From: Cyanobacteria bacterium SIG28 | GTDB lineage: Bacteria; Cyanobacteriota; Vampirovibrionia; Gastranaerophilales; Gastranaerophilaceae | Assembly: GCA_015152525.1 (NCBI GenBank) | Contig: SUTU01000004.1 | Location: 1 to 64,000, forward strand | DNA length: 64,000 nt | Direction of reading: 5' to 3' | Part shown: positions 50,966-60,370 of the stretch, piece after piece | Numbering within the stretch: the first letter of the stretch is position 1 | Layout: the number at the start of each line of letters is the position of its first letter | Made by a program: the position numbers and the translations under genes | Notes under the pieces: model-generated | The model's database searches: none | The model's input: only the letters and a program-made list of their open reading frames with translations | What the model was told of the DNA's origin: nothing

Positions 50966-53590
50966 TTATTTATTGTTCCATTTGTCTAAAAGTTCTTGTT
51001 CATTTGTATAATCTTTGCCTGTTGTTGCTTTTAATTTGTCTAAAGCTTCTTTTGCAGAACCTGCTGAGGCAGTTTTACCTGTACAATCATCAGTAGCAAT
51101 ATAAATCTCTGCACCAGGGATTACTTTAACACGTGCTTTGTATTCTTCTTTACCGGCTTCTTTAACTGTTGATTTGCCTGTGCCGGTTATTGGTTTACCG
51201 GAAGGATCACCGTTGTCATTTCTTACAATGCCGTTTATCATTTTAGGTAGACGCATGTTTTTAGGTAAATCGCCTTCTTTTAATAATTTGTTATAAAGTT
51301 CTTCGTTGCGTGTTCCGTCAGCGTTGTATGCTAATGCATCTTTTAATGCACCGATAGCACCACGCTTAATAAGCACGCCATTTTCCCTTATATCAAAGAT
51401 TTGACCACCAAATTTTTCAATCAAACCAGGGTAAAATTCTCTAACCATTTTTTCCCAAGTTTCGCCACCTTTTTTAGTGTAGTCCATATGTAATTGTTCT
51501 TTACCATCAGGAATTACTTGAGTATTTTGTCTTTCTTTTTTAATTTGAGCTGTACAATCATCATCACAATCATCATTCGGATTTGGTTTAGTTGTTTTTT
51601 CCGGTACATCTTTAAGCATTAATTCAAGCATTGCACCGATAGCTTCTTCTTTATTAATTTTGCCACCTTCACCGGCAACTGCATTTAAGAATTGTTTATA
51701 GCCTTGAACATCCCAGTTTCCGTTTTTATCTACATATGCTTCTGCAAACATTGTAAATAATGGTCCATAACTCTTACCGGCTATAGTCTTTTTGTATTCT
51801 TCAATATCAGTTGAACTGAAGTTTGAACCCATTACGGCAATTTCGCCTCTATCGCCTTCGCTCAATCCGTCTAGCAAGCCCACTAAACCTGCTGTAATTC
51901 CAGGGATAATAGCAGCTCTGCCGAAGTCTTTGGCAATGTTAATTATCGTATCATCGCACCATTCAATTACTTTTACGCCCATCCAAGTGTGAGCTTCATC
52001 AAGCCAAGTAAGTTCAGCACCTTCAGCTACAGGCAATTCGTCCATATATTTACCCATATCACCGATATATAATTTTGTTTCAAGTTCAAAGCCGTCGCCT
52101 CTTTTAATAATTTGGTATGCAGGTCTTTCCCATTCAGCTGCTGCACCTGATGCTGCGCCGATAGCTCCTGCACCTAAAGCCTTTCCGATAATTTTTAACC
52201 AGTTTTTCTTTTCGATTTCGAAACCGCAAAGTTTAGCCAAATCTTTAACTTCGTCATCTGAAAGAGATTCAAGTGTTGTTTTCGCTTGGATTAGAGCTTT
52301 TGTGCCTAATCTTTCTGCAATATCTTTGTCAATATCAGCATAACGGTTCATTTTATAATCTGCACCAACACCCATTTTAATTGTTGCAGCAAGGTTTCTT
52401 AAATCATAAGTGCCATCGCCGTTATCTTTAATTAAAGCTTCGTTTCCATTGTATGGTGTTAGTAAAGCATCAAAAGTTGTTGATTTTTTACCAAGAACAT
52501 CAACGATTTCTTCTTTTGTTTTAGAAATTGATTCTTTTTGAACATTGTTATGTCTTGCAACAACTTTATAAAGAGTCCTTGTGTTGCTGATTTCTGTCCA
52601 ATATTGTTCTTGTTCTTTTTCGGTTTTTTCATTTGGTTTCCAGTCAACTAAAGGAGTTTTTGCAGCTTCTAATTGGTATTTATCGCCACCTTCTTTTTTA
52701 ATTTCTTCTTTAACTTCTTTTTTGACTTTTCTCCATTTTGTATCTGATTCTGTTGCAACTTCATCCCCAACAACAGCATGTTCTACTATTTTTTGGCGAA
52801 CTGCTTGTTTGGCTTGTTTTTTAACAGCTTCTTCAAAATTTTTGAATGCAATTTTGTATTCATCTTTTAGTTTGAGTTCATCTTTTAAAGTTTGAACAGC
52901 ATCGTAATCTGTCATATCAGGATTTTCTTTTTTGATTTTATCAAATTTTGCTTCAATGTCTGCATATGCTTTTTTAACAAATTCAACTTTGCTCATATCT
53001 TGTAAGTGTGCTTGCACTTCTTGATAGAAATCGCCTCTTAAGTCTTTATTTTTTCTTGCTTTTGTAAGTTTTCTTTCAGAATCTTCAACGTCATCATAAG
53101 ATTTATATTCAGGCATCAAATTTTTAATTTGTTGAATATCATCAAGCAATTCTTGGTAGTAAGCTTGTTTGTTCGCATCTTGATTTACACCGATTCTTTT
53201 TGTTAAAATCTTCATCATATCTTCATGATTTTCAGCAGAACTTACTGCATATGCCATTTGTTCAAGAACTCTGTCTTTTGCATTTTTCTTTTCTTGTTTT
53301 GTAAGTTTATCAGAATCGCCTTTTACTGTAGTTTTATTTTCTTTTGATTCTTTAACAGGATTTGTTGTACCGGAAGTTTCTGTTTTTGAAGCCGGTAAAG
53401 TTTTATATAATCCCATTGCTTCTGCAAATTCTCTTGCTTCTATTTCGCCTTTTGCATAGCTTAGTGTTATTTCTTTTTCAAATAAAGATACTTCATGTTG
53501 TGTATCGATTTCTTGTGTGTTACCTTCTAATACCTTAACTCTGTCAATGATTGCTTTTACTACTGCATTTTCTCTAATATCATTGCTCAT
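50966..53590 (-). CDS. Large hypothetical protein with glycine-zipper segments
   Basis: An 874-aa protein without a signal peptide. The first 450 residues are highly charged helices (KEITLSYAKGEIEAREFAEA, then many Lys/Glu repeats). Two Gly/Ala-rich hydrophobic stretches follow: IGKALGAGAIGAASGAAAEW and AAIIPGITAGLVGLLDGLSE, resembling glycine-zipper membrane-inserting segments. A short Cys-rich joint (CDDDC) precedes a C-terminal region (GGETWEKMVREFYPGLIEKF...) that might be LysM-like. AAGGAG precedes the start. No family recognised; a surface or effector-like role is a guess from layout. Confidence 0.7.
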   Translation of the reverse strand: MSNDIRENAVVKAIIDRVKVLEGNTQEIDTQHEVSLFEKEITLSYAKGEIEAREFAEAMGLYKTLPASKTETSGTTNPVKESKENKTTVKGDSDKLTKQEKKNAKDRVLEQMAYAVSSAENHEDMMKILTKRIGVNQDANKQAYYQELLDDIQQIKNLMPEYKSYDDVEDSERKLTKARKNKDLRGDFYQEVQAHLQDMSKVEFVKKAYADIEAKFDKIKKENPDMTDYDAVQTLKDELKLKDEYKIAFKNFEEAVKKQAKQAVRQKIVEHAVVGDEVATESDTKWRKVKKEVKEEIKKEGGDKYQLEAAKTPLVDWKPNEKTEKEQEQYWTEISNTRTLYKVVARHNNVQKESISKTKEEIVDVLGKKSTTFDALLTPYNGNEALIKDNGDGTYDLRNLAATIKMGVGADYKMNRYADIDKDIAERLGTKALIQAKTTLESLSDDEVKDLAKLCGFEIEKKNWLKIIGKALGAGAIGAASGAAAEWERPAYQIIKRGDGFELETKLYIGDMGKYMDELPVAEGAELTWLDEAHTWMGVKVIEWCDDTIINIAKDFGRAAIIPGITAGLVGLLDGLSEGDRGEIAVMGSNFSSTDIEEYKKTIAGKSYGPLFTMFAEAYVDKNGNWDVQGYKQFLNAVAGEGGKINKEEAIGAMLELMLKDVPEKTTKPNPNDDCDDDCTAQIKKERQNTQVIPDGKEQLHMDYTKKGGETWEKMVREFYPGLIEKFGGQIFDIRENGVLIKRGAIGALKDALAYNADGTRNEELYNKLLKEGDLPKNMRLPKMINGIVRNDNGDPSGKPITGTGKSTVKEAGKEEYKARVKVIPGAEIYIATDDCTGKTASAGSAKEALDKLKATTGKDYTNEQELLDKWNNK

Positions 53591-53683
53591 GATAATTCTC
53601 CTTTAATTAATAATCCTCTTGTTATATTAAAGTTTTTTTATTCTGAGAAATTGCCTATTTTTTTTAAAAAAGTTAACATTTGT

Positions 53684-55012
53684 TTACAAACATTGCATAA
53701 GTACATCAATAGAGCGTTTTGCCAGCAGTTCATTTTTTAGTTTTTTGTTTTTACGTTCTTTTTTAGGTAAATCGATAGGTGGAACAAGAGCCCAGTTCGA
53801 GTTTATTGGTTGAAAAGAGTTTTTATTTTTTAAGTGTTCTGTGTCGGAAATATAGCGTGTTAATGCGCCAAGAATTGTTTCTTGTGGAAGAATTATTGGT
53901 TCTTCGCCCATAACACGTTTTGCCATATTAATACCGGCAAGCATACCTGTTGCAATAGATTCTGTGTAGCCTTCGGTTCCTGTTAATTGTCCGGCAAAGA
54001 ACAAACCTTTTCGTTCTCGTGCTTCGAGTGTCGGATTTAAGACTTGTGGACTATTTATAAAAGTGTTTCTGTGCATAACACCGTATCTGACAATTTTAGC
54101 ATTTTCTAACCCGGGAATAGCTTGTAATAATTCTTTTTGCGCACTCCATTTAAGGTTTGTCTGAAAACCTACCAGATTAAATAATGTCTTTGCCGAATTA
54201 TCTTGTCTAAGTTGTACAACAGCATAATTTTCAATACCAGTACGTTTATCAACCAGTCCTACCGGTTTTAGCGGTCCAAAGCGGAGAGTATCAACTCCTC
54301 TTGAGGCAAGAACTTCAACCGGCAAACAGGATTCAAAGAACTTAGATTTTTTATCTATTTCGTGCTGTTCAATTCTTGGTGCGTTAATTAATATATTATA
54401 GAAGTTTTCATATTCTTCTTTATTCATTGGACAATTTATATATGAAGCCTCGCCTTTATCATATCTGGAAGCCCAAAAAGCTTTGTCAAAATTTATAGAT
54501 TCAACTTCTACAATAGGCGCTATTGCATCAAAAAAGTGAAGGTGCTCGCTTTTTGTGAAGCTTTTAATAGATTCTGCTAAAGTATCACTTGTAAGAGGTC
54601 CGGAAGCTATAATGACGTTTCCTTCAGGGATTTCGGTTATTTCTTCTCGGATAAGTTTAATATTAGGTTCGTTTTGAATTTTTTCAGTTACTGCTTTTGA
54701 AAAATCTTCTCTTGCTATTGCTAAAGCATTACCGGCAGGAACGGAGTTTTCGATTGCTATTTTTATTAATTCACCACCGAGAATTTCCATTTCTTTTTTT
54801 AATAATCCGCTGGCATTTGTTATATCAGCTGAACCCAAACTGTTTGAGCAGACAAATTCTGCGCAATCGCTTCCTGTATGTGCGCCTGTTGTTTTGTTTG
54901 GTCGCATTTCATAAAGCTTAACTTTTATTCCATGTTTAGCTAATTGTAGTGCTGCCTCTGAGCCTGCTAAACCTGCACCGATTATAGTAACTTCATTTGT
55001 CATATTATTCAT
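53684..55012 (-). CDS. trmFO: tRNA (uracil-54-C5) methyltransferase, folate-dependent
   Basis: A 442-aa FAD protein methylating U54 to ribothymidine in tRNA using methylenetetrahydrofolate. N-terminal FAD-binding VTIIGAGLAGSEAALQLAKH, the family motif GAHTGSDCAEFVCSNSLGSA, and the later ATGMLAGINMAKRVMGEEPI. TrmFO rather than TrmA is typical of Gram-positives, Cyanobacteria and some other phyla. The start chosen overlaps the upstream cyclase gene by 8 bp. An ATG three codons later is possible. Confidence 0.95.
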   Translation of the reverse strand: MNNMTNEVTIIGAGLAGSEAALQLAKHGIKVKLYEMRPNKTTGAHTGSDCAEFVCSNSLGSADITNASGLLKKEMEILGGELIKIAIENSVPAGNALAIAREDFSKAVTEKIQNEPNIKLIREEITEIPEGNVIIASGPLTSDTLAESIKSFTKSEHLHFFDAIAPIVEVESINFDKAFWASRYDKGEASYINCPMNKEEYENFYNILINAPRIEQHEIDKKSKFFESCLPVEVLASRGVDTLRFGPLKPVGLVDKRTGIENYAVVQLRQDNSAKTLFNLVGFQTNLKWSAQKELLQAIPGLENAKIVRYGVMHRNTFINSPQVLNPTLEARERKGLFFAGQLTGTEGYTESIATGMLAGINMAKRVMGEEPIILPQETILGALTRYISDTEHLKNKNSFQPINSNWALVPPIDLPKKERKNKKLKNELLAKRSIDVLMQCL

Positions 55013-56828
55013 TTTTTCCGACTTGATTTCTTCCGTGTTCTTTGGCGTAATATAGGCCTTTATCTGCAAATTCTATTAAATCTTGAGGGGTTTCACCATT
55101 GTTAGGATATGTTGAAACTCCTAAGCTTATGGTAACTTTGCCGGATTGTGTTGCGTTAAACTGAAAATCTTTTTCGGCAACTGCTTTACAAATTCTGTTT
55201 GCATTGAATAAAGCTTCTTCTGCATTTGTGTTAGGAAGAATTATGCTCATTTCTTCACCACCGTATCTGCAAACAACATCGGTTGTACGTGAGTTTTTCT
55301 TAAGAGTTTGTGCCACTTGTTTTAAAACTGCATCACCGGCTTGGTGCCCGTAAGTATCGTTGAATTTTTTGAAGAAATCTATATCTATAATTATTAGTGA
55401 GAACGGTTGTTCATAACGTTTGGATATTTCTATTTGGTTTTTCAATGTTTCTTGGAAATATCTGTGGTTGTATAATTCTGTTAAACCGTCGATTGTTGCT
55501 AATTTATATTGATATTCAAAATCTCTCGATTTTATCAAATATTTTGCCAAGAATGATAGTGCAAAAGCTATGATAACTGATATTATAGGCATAACTATAG
55601 GAATCCATAGATTAGCTATTTCCATTAAATAATAAGAAATAAATAGATATGCAATTGCAAATAGTACTGTAGAAAGTAGTGCTATAACAGTTGAGGAAGA
55701 TAGCATTACAATAAATCCGACAATTGAAACTACTGCTAAAATAATTAAGCAATTGGTGAATTTTTCTGTTTGTTTAATAAAATTATTATCAAGCATGTTA
55801 TTAAAGAAAGTTGCGTGTATTTCTACACCCGGATAAACTTCGCTTTGAATAGGTACGCTTTTTGTATCATGTAAAGCCATTGCTGTTGTTCCGATAATAA
55901 CAATTTTATCTTTAAAATCGATAGCTTCTGAAACTGATTTTCCTTCAATTTCGTTGATAACTTTGTATAGCGGAATAACTGTGTGGGTTTTACTTTCACC
56001 ATACCAATTAAGGATAGCTTCGCCTTCATTAGTTAAAGGTATAACGGTATCACCTGCAATAAGGTTTGAATTTCTGTCTATAATAAAATCGTTTTTGTCA
56101 GATCCGTTTAAGTAGTCGTTTCCGGCAAGGAAAGAAAGATAAGGGTAGTAATTTCCTTTATATTCCATTAAAGGTGCAACTTTTCTGATAATACCATCAC
56201 TGCTTCTAAATACATTAGTTATACCAATATTGACTTTTCCGTTAATAAGTTCACTAAGTATTGCTCTGCAGTTACTAAAACTTCTGTTCTTTTTAATATC
56301 AATATTTGATTTGTTTTCAAGCTTTAGGCTAAGTCGTTCAGGTAGATTAATCGGTAATCTAACGTCAGTCGGTTGGTCATCAAAGTTCATTCCTGTATAT
56401 ATATTATTATAGCTGTTCATTGCTTTTGTTAATACTTTGTCAGCCTCTAATGTAGCTCTCATTGATTTTATGAACATTAAATCAAAAATAATAGCTTGCG
56501 GTTTGTCTTTTTCTATACGATTAATTAGTTGAGCATATACATTTCGTGGAATAGGCCATTCACCATATTTATCCCAAAGCATTTCAAAGCTGGCATCGTC
56601 TATCGCTAAAATAACGATGTCTTTATTTGGTAACGGTTGTTTGTGTATAATCCTAAGACTTTGTCTGTAGTCAAAAGTTCTATTTTCTGCTACTTCAAAA
56701 AATGAAGTGATAACTTTGTTTAGAGATTTGTTGTTTTGTAATAAAACAAATCCTATTAATAAAGTTGCAAACACAAGTAAAATATATGTCCCAAATGAAA
56801 ACCACTTTGTTTTTATAAATTTTTTCAC
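55005..56828 (-). CDS. CHASE2-GGDEF diguanylate cyclase
   Basis: A 607-aa membrane signal protein. One N-terminal TM (SFGTYILLVFATLLIGFVLL) leads to a large extracytoplasmic CHASE2 domain (RQSLRIIHKQPLPNKDIVIL through VYPGVEIHATFFNNMLDNNF). Three TM helices follow, then a cytoplasmic GGDEF domain with LYNHRYFQETLKNQIEI and the active-site loop RYGGEEMSIILPN. GGEEM is one residue from GGEEF and keeps the catalytic Glu, so c-di-GMP synthesis is likely. GTG is the start codon, with GGGGA upstream. The ligand of CHASE2 is unknown. It is linked to trmFO by overlap. Confidence 0.93.
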   Translation of the reverse strand: MKKFIKTKWFSFGTYILLVFATLLIGFVLLQNNKSLNKVITSFFEVAENRTFDYRQSLRIIHKQPLPNKDIVILAIDDASFEMLWDKYGEWPIPRNVYAQLINRIEKDKPQAIIFDLMFIKSMRATLEADKVLTKAMNSYNNIYTGMNFDDQPTDVRLPINLPERLSLKLENKSNIDIKKNRSFSNCRAILSELINGKVNIGITNVFRSSDGIIRKVAPLMEYKGNYYPYLSFLAGNDYLNGSDKNDFIIDRNSNLIAGDTVIPLTNEGEAILNWYGESKTHTVIPLYKVINEIEGKSVSEAIDFKDKIVIIGTTAMALHDTKSVPIQSEVYPGVEIHATFFNNMLDNNFIKQTEKFTNCLIILAVVSIVGFIVMLSSSTVIALLSTVLFAIAYLFISYYLMEIANLWIPIVMPIISVIIAFALSFLAKYLIKSRDFEYQYKLATIDGLTELYNHRYFQETLKNQIEISKRYEQPFSLIIIDIDFFKKFNDTYGHQAGDAVLKQVAQTLKKNSRTTDVVCRYGGEEMSIILPNTNAEEALFNANRICKAVAEKDFQFNATQSGKVTISLGVSTYPNNGETPQDLIEFADKGLYYAKEHGRNQVGKNE

Positions 56829-56846
56829 GTCAAATTCCCCGCTAAA

Positions 56847-57014
56847 TTAATTTCTAGTAACTGTATATTTGATATTAAGTCTTTTGTTATGGTTGCTGCC
56901 ACTTAGATTTTCTTTCGCAATAATTGCGTTGTTTAATTTTAAAAGCTCAGTTGAATGAGCTAAATCTAAAGGGTTTAGAAGATATTTCAATAAGCATTCT
57001 TCATGTAAATTCAT
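56847..57014 (-). CDS. Small hypothetical protein upstream of the cyclase
   Basis: A 55-aa protein (MNLHEECLLKYLLNPLDLAH...) with AAGGA before its ATG. Its stop is 18 bp before the GTG of the CHASE2-GGDEF gene, so it is likely co-transcribed with it. No recognised domain or signal. Its fit with the operon and good SD argue it is real. Confidence 0.5.
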   Translation of the reverse strand: MNLHEECLLKYLLNPLDLAHSTELLKLNNAIIAKENLSGSNHNKRLNIKYTVTRN

Positions 57015-57174
57015 ATAGTAAGTCCTTATTTAATGTTAATAAAACTAACGGTAAATTATTGACAAATCTTTAATACTCATTAAAAACGATAGTACAAACG
57101 TATGATTTTTCGGTTCTAAAGTTAAAATTTAGTGAAATTTATCCGTTTTGTTTATTAATAAAAGAGGTGCTATT

Positions 57175-57513
57175 ATGTTCAACGGTTACATACCACGTTA
57201 CGATTTAGAAGCAAGAATTCAACATTCAAAAATAGATTCTTGGGGAAATATTCCTTCTGCAAGAATGAATCGTGTTGAAGAAGTCGGAACAGCTGATTTT
57301 TCTTCTGTTATGTCCGGTTTGGTAGAAAACCTTAATACAACTATGGAAGCACCTGATAACTTGTTAAAAGAAGTTATGATGGGTTCTGAGAATGTAGATG
57401 TTCATGATGTTATGACAGCGATGTCAAAGGCAGAATTAAGTGTATCAATTGCAACTACAATTACAGGAAAAGTCATCCAAGCGTATGATAAAATAATGCA
57501 ATTACAGATTTAG
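57175..57513 (+). CDS. fliE: Flagellar hook-basal body protein FliE
   Basis: A 112-aa protein. The C-terminal half matches FliE: SSVMSGLVENLNTTMEAPDN, VHDVMTAMSKAELSVSIATT, ITGKVIQAYDKIMQLQI. FliE joins the MS-ring to the proximal rod and recruits the export apparatus. The N-terminal 40 residues are less typical. GAGGTG precedes the chosen ATG. It is followed by fliF 48 bp on, the usual partner. The rest of the flagellar genes are not in this window. Confidence 0.9.
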   Translation: MFNGYIPRYDLEARIQHSKIDSWGNIPSARMNRVEEVGTADFSSVMSGLVENLNTTMEAPDNLLKEVMMGSENVDVHDVMTAMSKAELSVSIATTITGKVIQAYDKIMQLQI

Positions 57514-57561
57514 TATTTCCATTATTACTTAAAATGTGTATAATAAAGTAGGGAAGGACAT

Positions 57562-59226
57562 ATGGATTTTAAACAATTACTGGAAAATAAAGTTTTACTT
57601 GCCTCCATAGTAGGTGGGGTAGTTTTTCTGCTTGTTGTTTTTATTGTGTGCGGAACAATTGCTTCATCATCAAAATCCGGTAATGAACAAATTGAAGTAT
57701 CTAATATTCCTTTAAAAACTTCTGTTGATTTACTAACAACTGATAATTTAGGAAAAGCCTTAGAAATCCAAGCTCTTTTAGCAAAACACGGTATTGTTGC
57801 ATCAAGAGCTGTTGACGGTACAAAATCAGTTTTGAGGCTTGACCCTAAAAGTTGTACAACTACACCTGGTAAATGTACTACTGAAAAACGTGATATGGCA
57901 ATTATGTTAATTGTTGAAAGCGGACTTTATGACCAAAATGTAGGTTTGGAAGTTTTTGATAAAGGTGATTTTACATCAACAAAAGAAGATAAACGTATAC
58001 GCTTGGTAAGAGCAATGAATGGTGAGTTGGCTCGTTTAATCAAGAGAATTGACGGTATTGAAAACGCATCAGTATTTATATCAATTCCGGAACAGTCAAT
58101 GTTTTCTTCAATGCAGAAGCCTGTTACAGCAACAGTGCAGTTGACGGTTTCTGTCGGTCAAGTTCTTAATATGAGTACAATAAAAGCAGTTTCTAACCTT
58201 CTTTTAGGTAGTGTTTCAGGATTAACAGCTCAAAATATTTCAATAACCGATACAAACGGTCATGTTTATAACAGTCTTGTTGATGCACAATCAGAGATGT
58301 TGCAAAGATTGCAAGAAAATGATAAATATATGCAAGAAAAAGTTCAAGCTCAATTAAATCGCTTGATTGGTTCCGGAAAATATGTGGTAACGGTTAGTAC
58401 ATTCTTAAAGCAAGCACCTGTTGAAAGATTTACTATTGCATATGATCCGAATAGTAAAACTGCTGTCAATGAGCAAACTTTCTCAGAAGGTTTAGGCGAC
58501 CAAACTCAAGATACTAATAAAAATACTAATGCTGTTAGTGTATATTTACCAAACGGTTTACCTGCTGGAAGTTCTGATTCTTCACAAAACAGAAGTTATT
58601 CAAGAACGGCGAGAGAAACTCAATTTGGAGTAACAAAGGTTCAGACAAACGAATATATGTCTCCGGGCACTTTGGAAGAAATCTCTATTGCTGTAACATT
58701 AGAAAAAGACGCTTTACCTGTTGAATTAACTCTTGAAGAGCTAAAAGAACTTGTAGCTCATGCAGCTAGTCCTAAAGCAGATCCTGATAATGTAACTATA
58801 GCGTTTGCGGAAACTATTGATCCGTTTATGGCGGCTGATAAAAACGTTAAAGCACCTATCAAGGCTGAACACGGTAATCCTTGGTGGTTGGCAATAGCAC
58901 TTCTTGCTTTTGGGTTATTGTTCGGTCATAAATTGTTAACTCAAAAAATCAATGCTGCAAAAGCTGCTCAGGAAGAAGAGATGCAACGTTTAAGACAGCA
59001 AAATGAGGCTCAAGAAAAACAAATTAAGGATTTGAGCATGAATGCTGCTGATTTGATAGAAAAACAATCACAGTTACAACAAGGTTTAATAGAACAGCAA
59101 AACAGACCGGCTTTACGTTCATCCGGCTCTGAAATAAGAGATGCATTAAGAGAACTTAAAAAAGAGTTTGATGGTGTTGACGAATCAGAAGCTGGTGAAA
59201 GAATACGTAGTTGGATTGAACAATAG
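57562..59226 (+). CDS. fliF: Flagellar MS-ring protein FliF
   Basis: A 554-aa protein forming the inner-membrane MS-ring. TM1 is at about residues 14-34 and TM2 at about 438-456 (WWLAIALLAFGLLFGHKLL). Between them are ring-building motifs: LLTTDNLGKALEIQALLAKH, VRAMNGELARLIKRIDGIEN, and ASVFISIPEQSMFSS. The C-terminal tail, which normally binds FliG, is retained (GERIRSWIEQ at the end). fliG is not the next gene; a TPR protein follows instead. An injectisome SctJ would be about half this length, so flagellar FliF is favoured. Confidence 0.92.
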   Translation: MDFKQLLENKVLLASIVGGVVFLLVVFIVCGTIASSSKSGNEQIEVSNIPLKTSVDLLTTDNLGKALEIQALLAKHGIVASRAVDGTKSVLRLDPKSCTTTPGKCTTEKRDMAIMLIVESGLYDQNVGLEVFDKGDFTSTKEDKRIRLVRAMNGELARLIKRIDGIENASVFISIPEQSMFSSMQKPVTATVQLTVSVGQVLNMSTIKAVSNLLLGSVSGLTAQNISITDTNGHVYNSLVDAQSEMLQRLQENDKYMQEKVQAQLNRLIGSGKYVVTVSTFLKQAPVERFTIAYDPNSKTAVNEQTFSEGLGDQTQDTNKNTNAVSVYLPNGLPAGSSDSSQNRSYSRTARETQFGVTKVQTNEYMSPGTLEEISIAVTLEKDALPVELTLEELKELVAHAASPKADPDNVTIAFAETIDPFMAADKNVKAPIKAEHGNPWWLAIALLAFGLLFGHKLLTQKINAAKAAQEEEMQRLRQQNEAQEKQIKDLSMNAADLIEKQSQLQQGLIEQQNRPALRSSGSEIRDALRELKKEFDGVDESEAGERIRSWIEQ

Positions 59227-59278
59227 TTTATATCGTAACTAATTTATAAAATTTGCCGAGTTATGCTATAATCTTTTT

Positions 59279-60364
59279 ATGGGCAACGAAATAGAAAATC
59301 TTCAGGAATTATTACAAAAAGATCCTTCAAATTTTCAAGCAAGAAGGGAACTTTCAATACTTTTAGCTAATAATGGTTTTAATGAAGAAGCTTTGTCAAA
59401 CCTTAAATATTTAGCTAAATATTTTCCTGAGGACGCTGAAATCTTTTATAATTTAGGTATACTTCACGAGAAATTAAGAGATTTTAAAAATGCAGAAAAA
59501 GCTTATAGAAGAGCTATAGAAATTTCCCCTCAAGAGGATTTTTATTATAATCTTGGTGAAGTTTTGATAGAATTGGAATCTTGGGATGATGCTTTAGAAG
59601 CATTTAAACAGGTTTTAAGGACTGATTATAATGACGGTAATTGCTATTTTAATATAGGACTTTGCTATTTTAAAAAAGATGAAATAAATTTAGCAACTGA
59701 CAATCTGCAAAAAGCTGTTGAATTAAATCCGGATGACGTTTTTGCTTATTTTTATTTGGGATTTATTTATCAAAATAACGGACTTACAAATTTTGCTGTT
59801 GAATGTTATCAAAAAGTTTTGGCGATTTCTCCTGATTATAGTTGGGCATATTTTAATTTAGCATCAATTTCTTATAACAATGGCGATTTAGAAGAAGCTA
59901 AGCGATATCTTTTAAAAACTATTGAATATAATGATTCAGATATTGAAGCTTATAAGCTTTTGGTAAAAATTTGTATTCGTGATAATGAGATTGAAGAAAT
60001 AATTACTATTTTGCAAACAAGACTGCAAAAAGAAGAAAATGGCGATTTATTTTATTCTTTATCACAAGTATATAAACATATAGGGAATTTTGCTGAATAT
60101 GTTTCAGCACTTCAAAAAGCTTTAGAAAACCATTTGACACTTACTTATCAAAAAGAAATTGTTAAAAAAGAACTTGACTATGTGCAGAGAAAGTATGGTG
60201 TTGCGGAAAGTTCAAACGGTGAATATGAAGAATATGACGGAACTTATACAGAAGAAGTTGATGATGAAGAAGAAATGTTTGATGAAACTGATGAAATAGA
60301 AGAAAACGAAGATGAAGAAGAATATTTTTCTGAAGAAGATGAATATGAAGATGATGAAGAATAG
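59279..60364 (+). CDS. TPR protein with acidic tail
   Basis: A 361-aa protein of about eight TPR units, for example FYNLGILHEKLRDFKNAEKA, YRRAIEISPQEDFYYNLGEV, and YFYLGFIYQNNGLTNFAVEC. The last 45 residues are almost all Glu, Asp and Tyr (EEVDDEEEMFDETDEIEENE...). No signal. It is a cytoplasmic interaction scaffold. There is no SD. TGC-TATAAT ends exactly 6 nt before the ATG, an extended -10 that would start the message at or next to the start codon. Position after fliF does not prove a flagellar role. Confidence 0.87.
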   Translation: MGNEIENLQELLQKDPSNFQARRELSILLANNGFNEEALSNLKYLAKYFPEDAEIFYNLGILHEKLRDFKNAEKAYRRAIEISPQEDFYYNLGEVLIELESWDDALEAFKQVLRTDYNDGNCYFNIGLCYFKKDEINLATDNLQKAVELNPDDVFAYFYLGFIYQNNGLTNFAVECYQKVLAISPDYSWAYFNLASISYNNGDLEEAKRYLLKTIEYNDSDIEAYKLLVKICIRDNEIEEIITILQTRLQKEENGDLFYSLSQVYKHIGNFAEYVSALQKALENHLTLTYQKEIVKKELDYVQRKYGVAESSNGEYEEYDGTYTEEVDDEEEMFDETDEIEENEDEEEYFSEEDEYEDDEE

Positions 60365-60370
60365 TGTGAT

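Noticed and set aside
57562-59226. Type III secretion SctJ lipoprotein
   Set aside because: 554 aa, two TM segments and an upstream FliE point to flagellar FliF; no lipobox is present.
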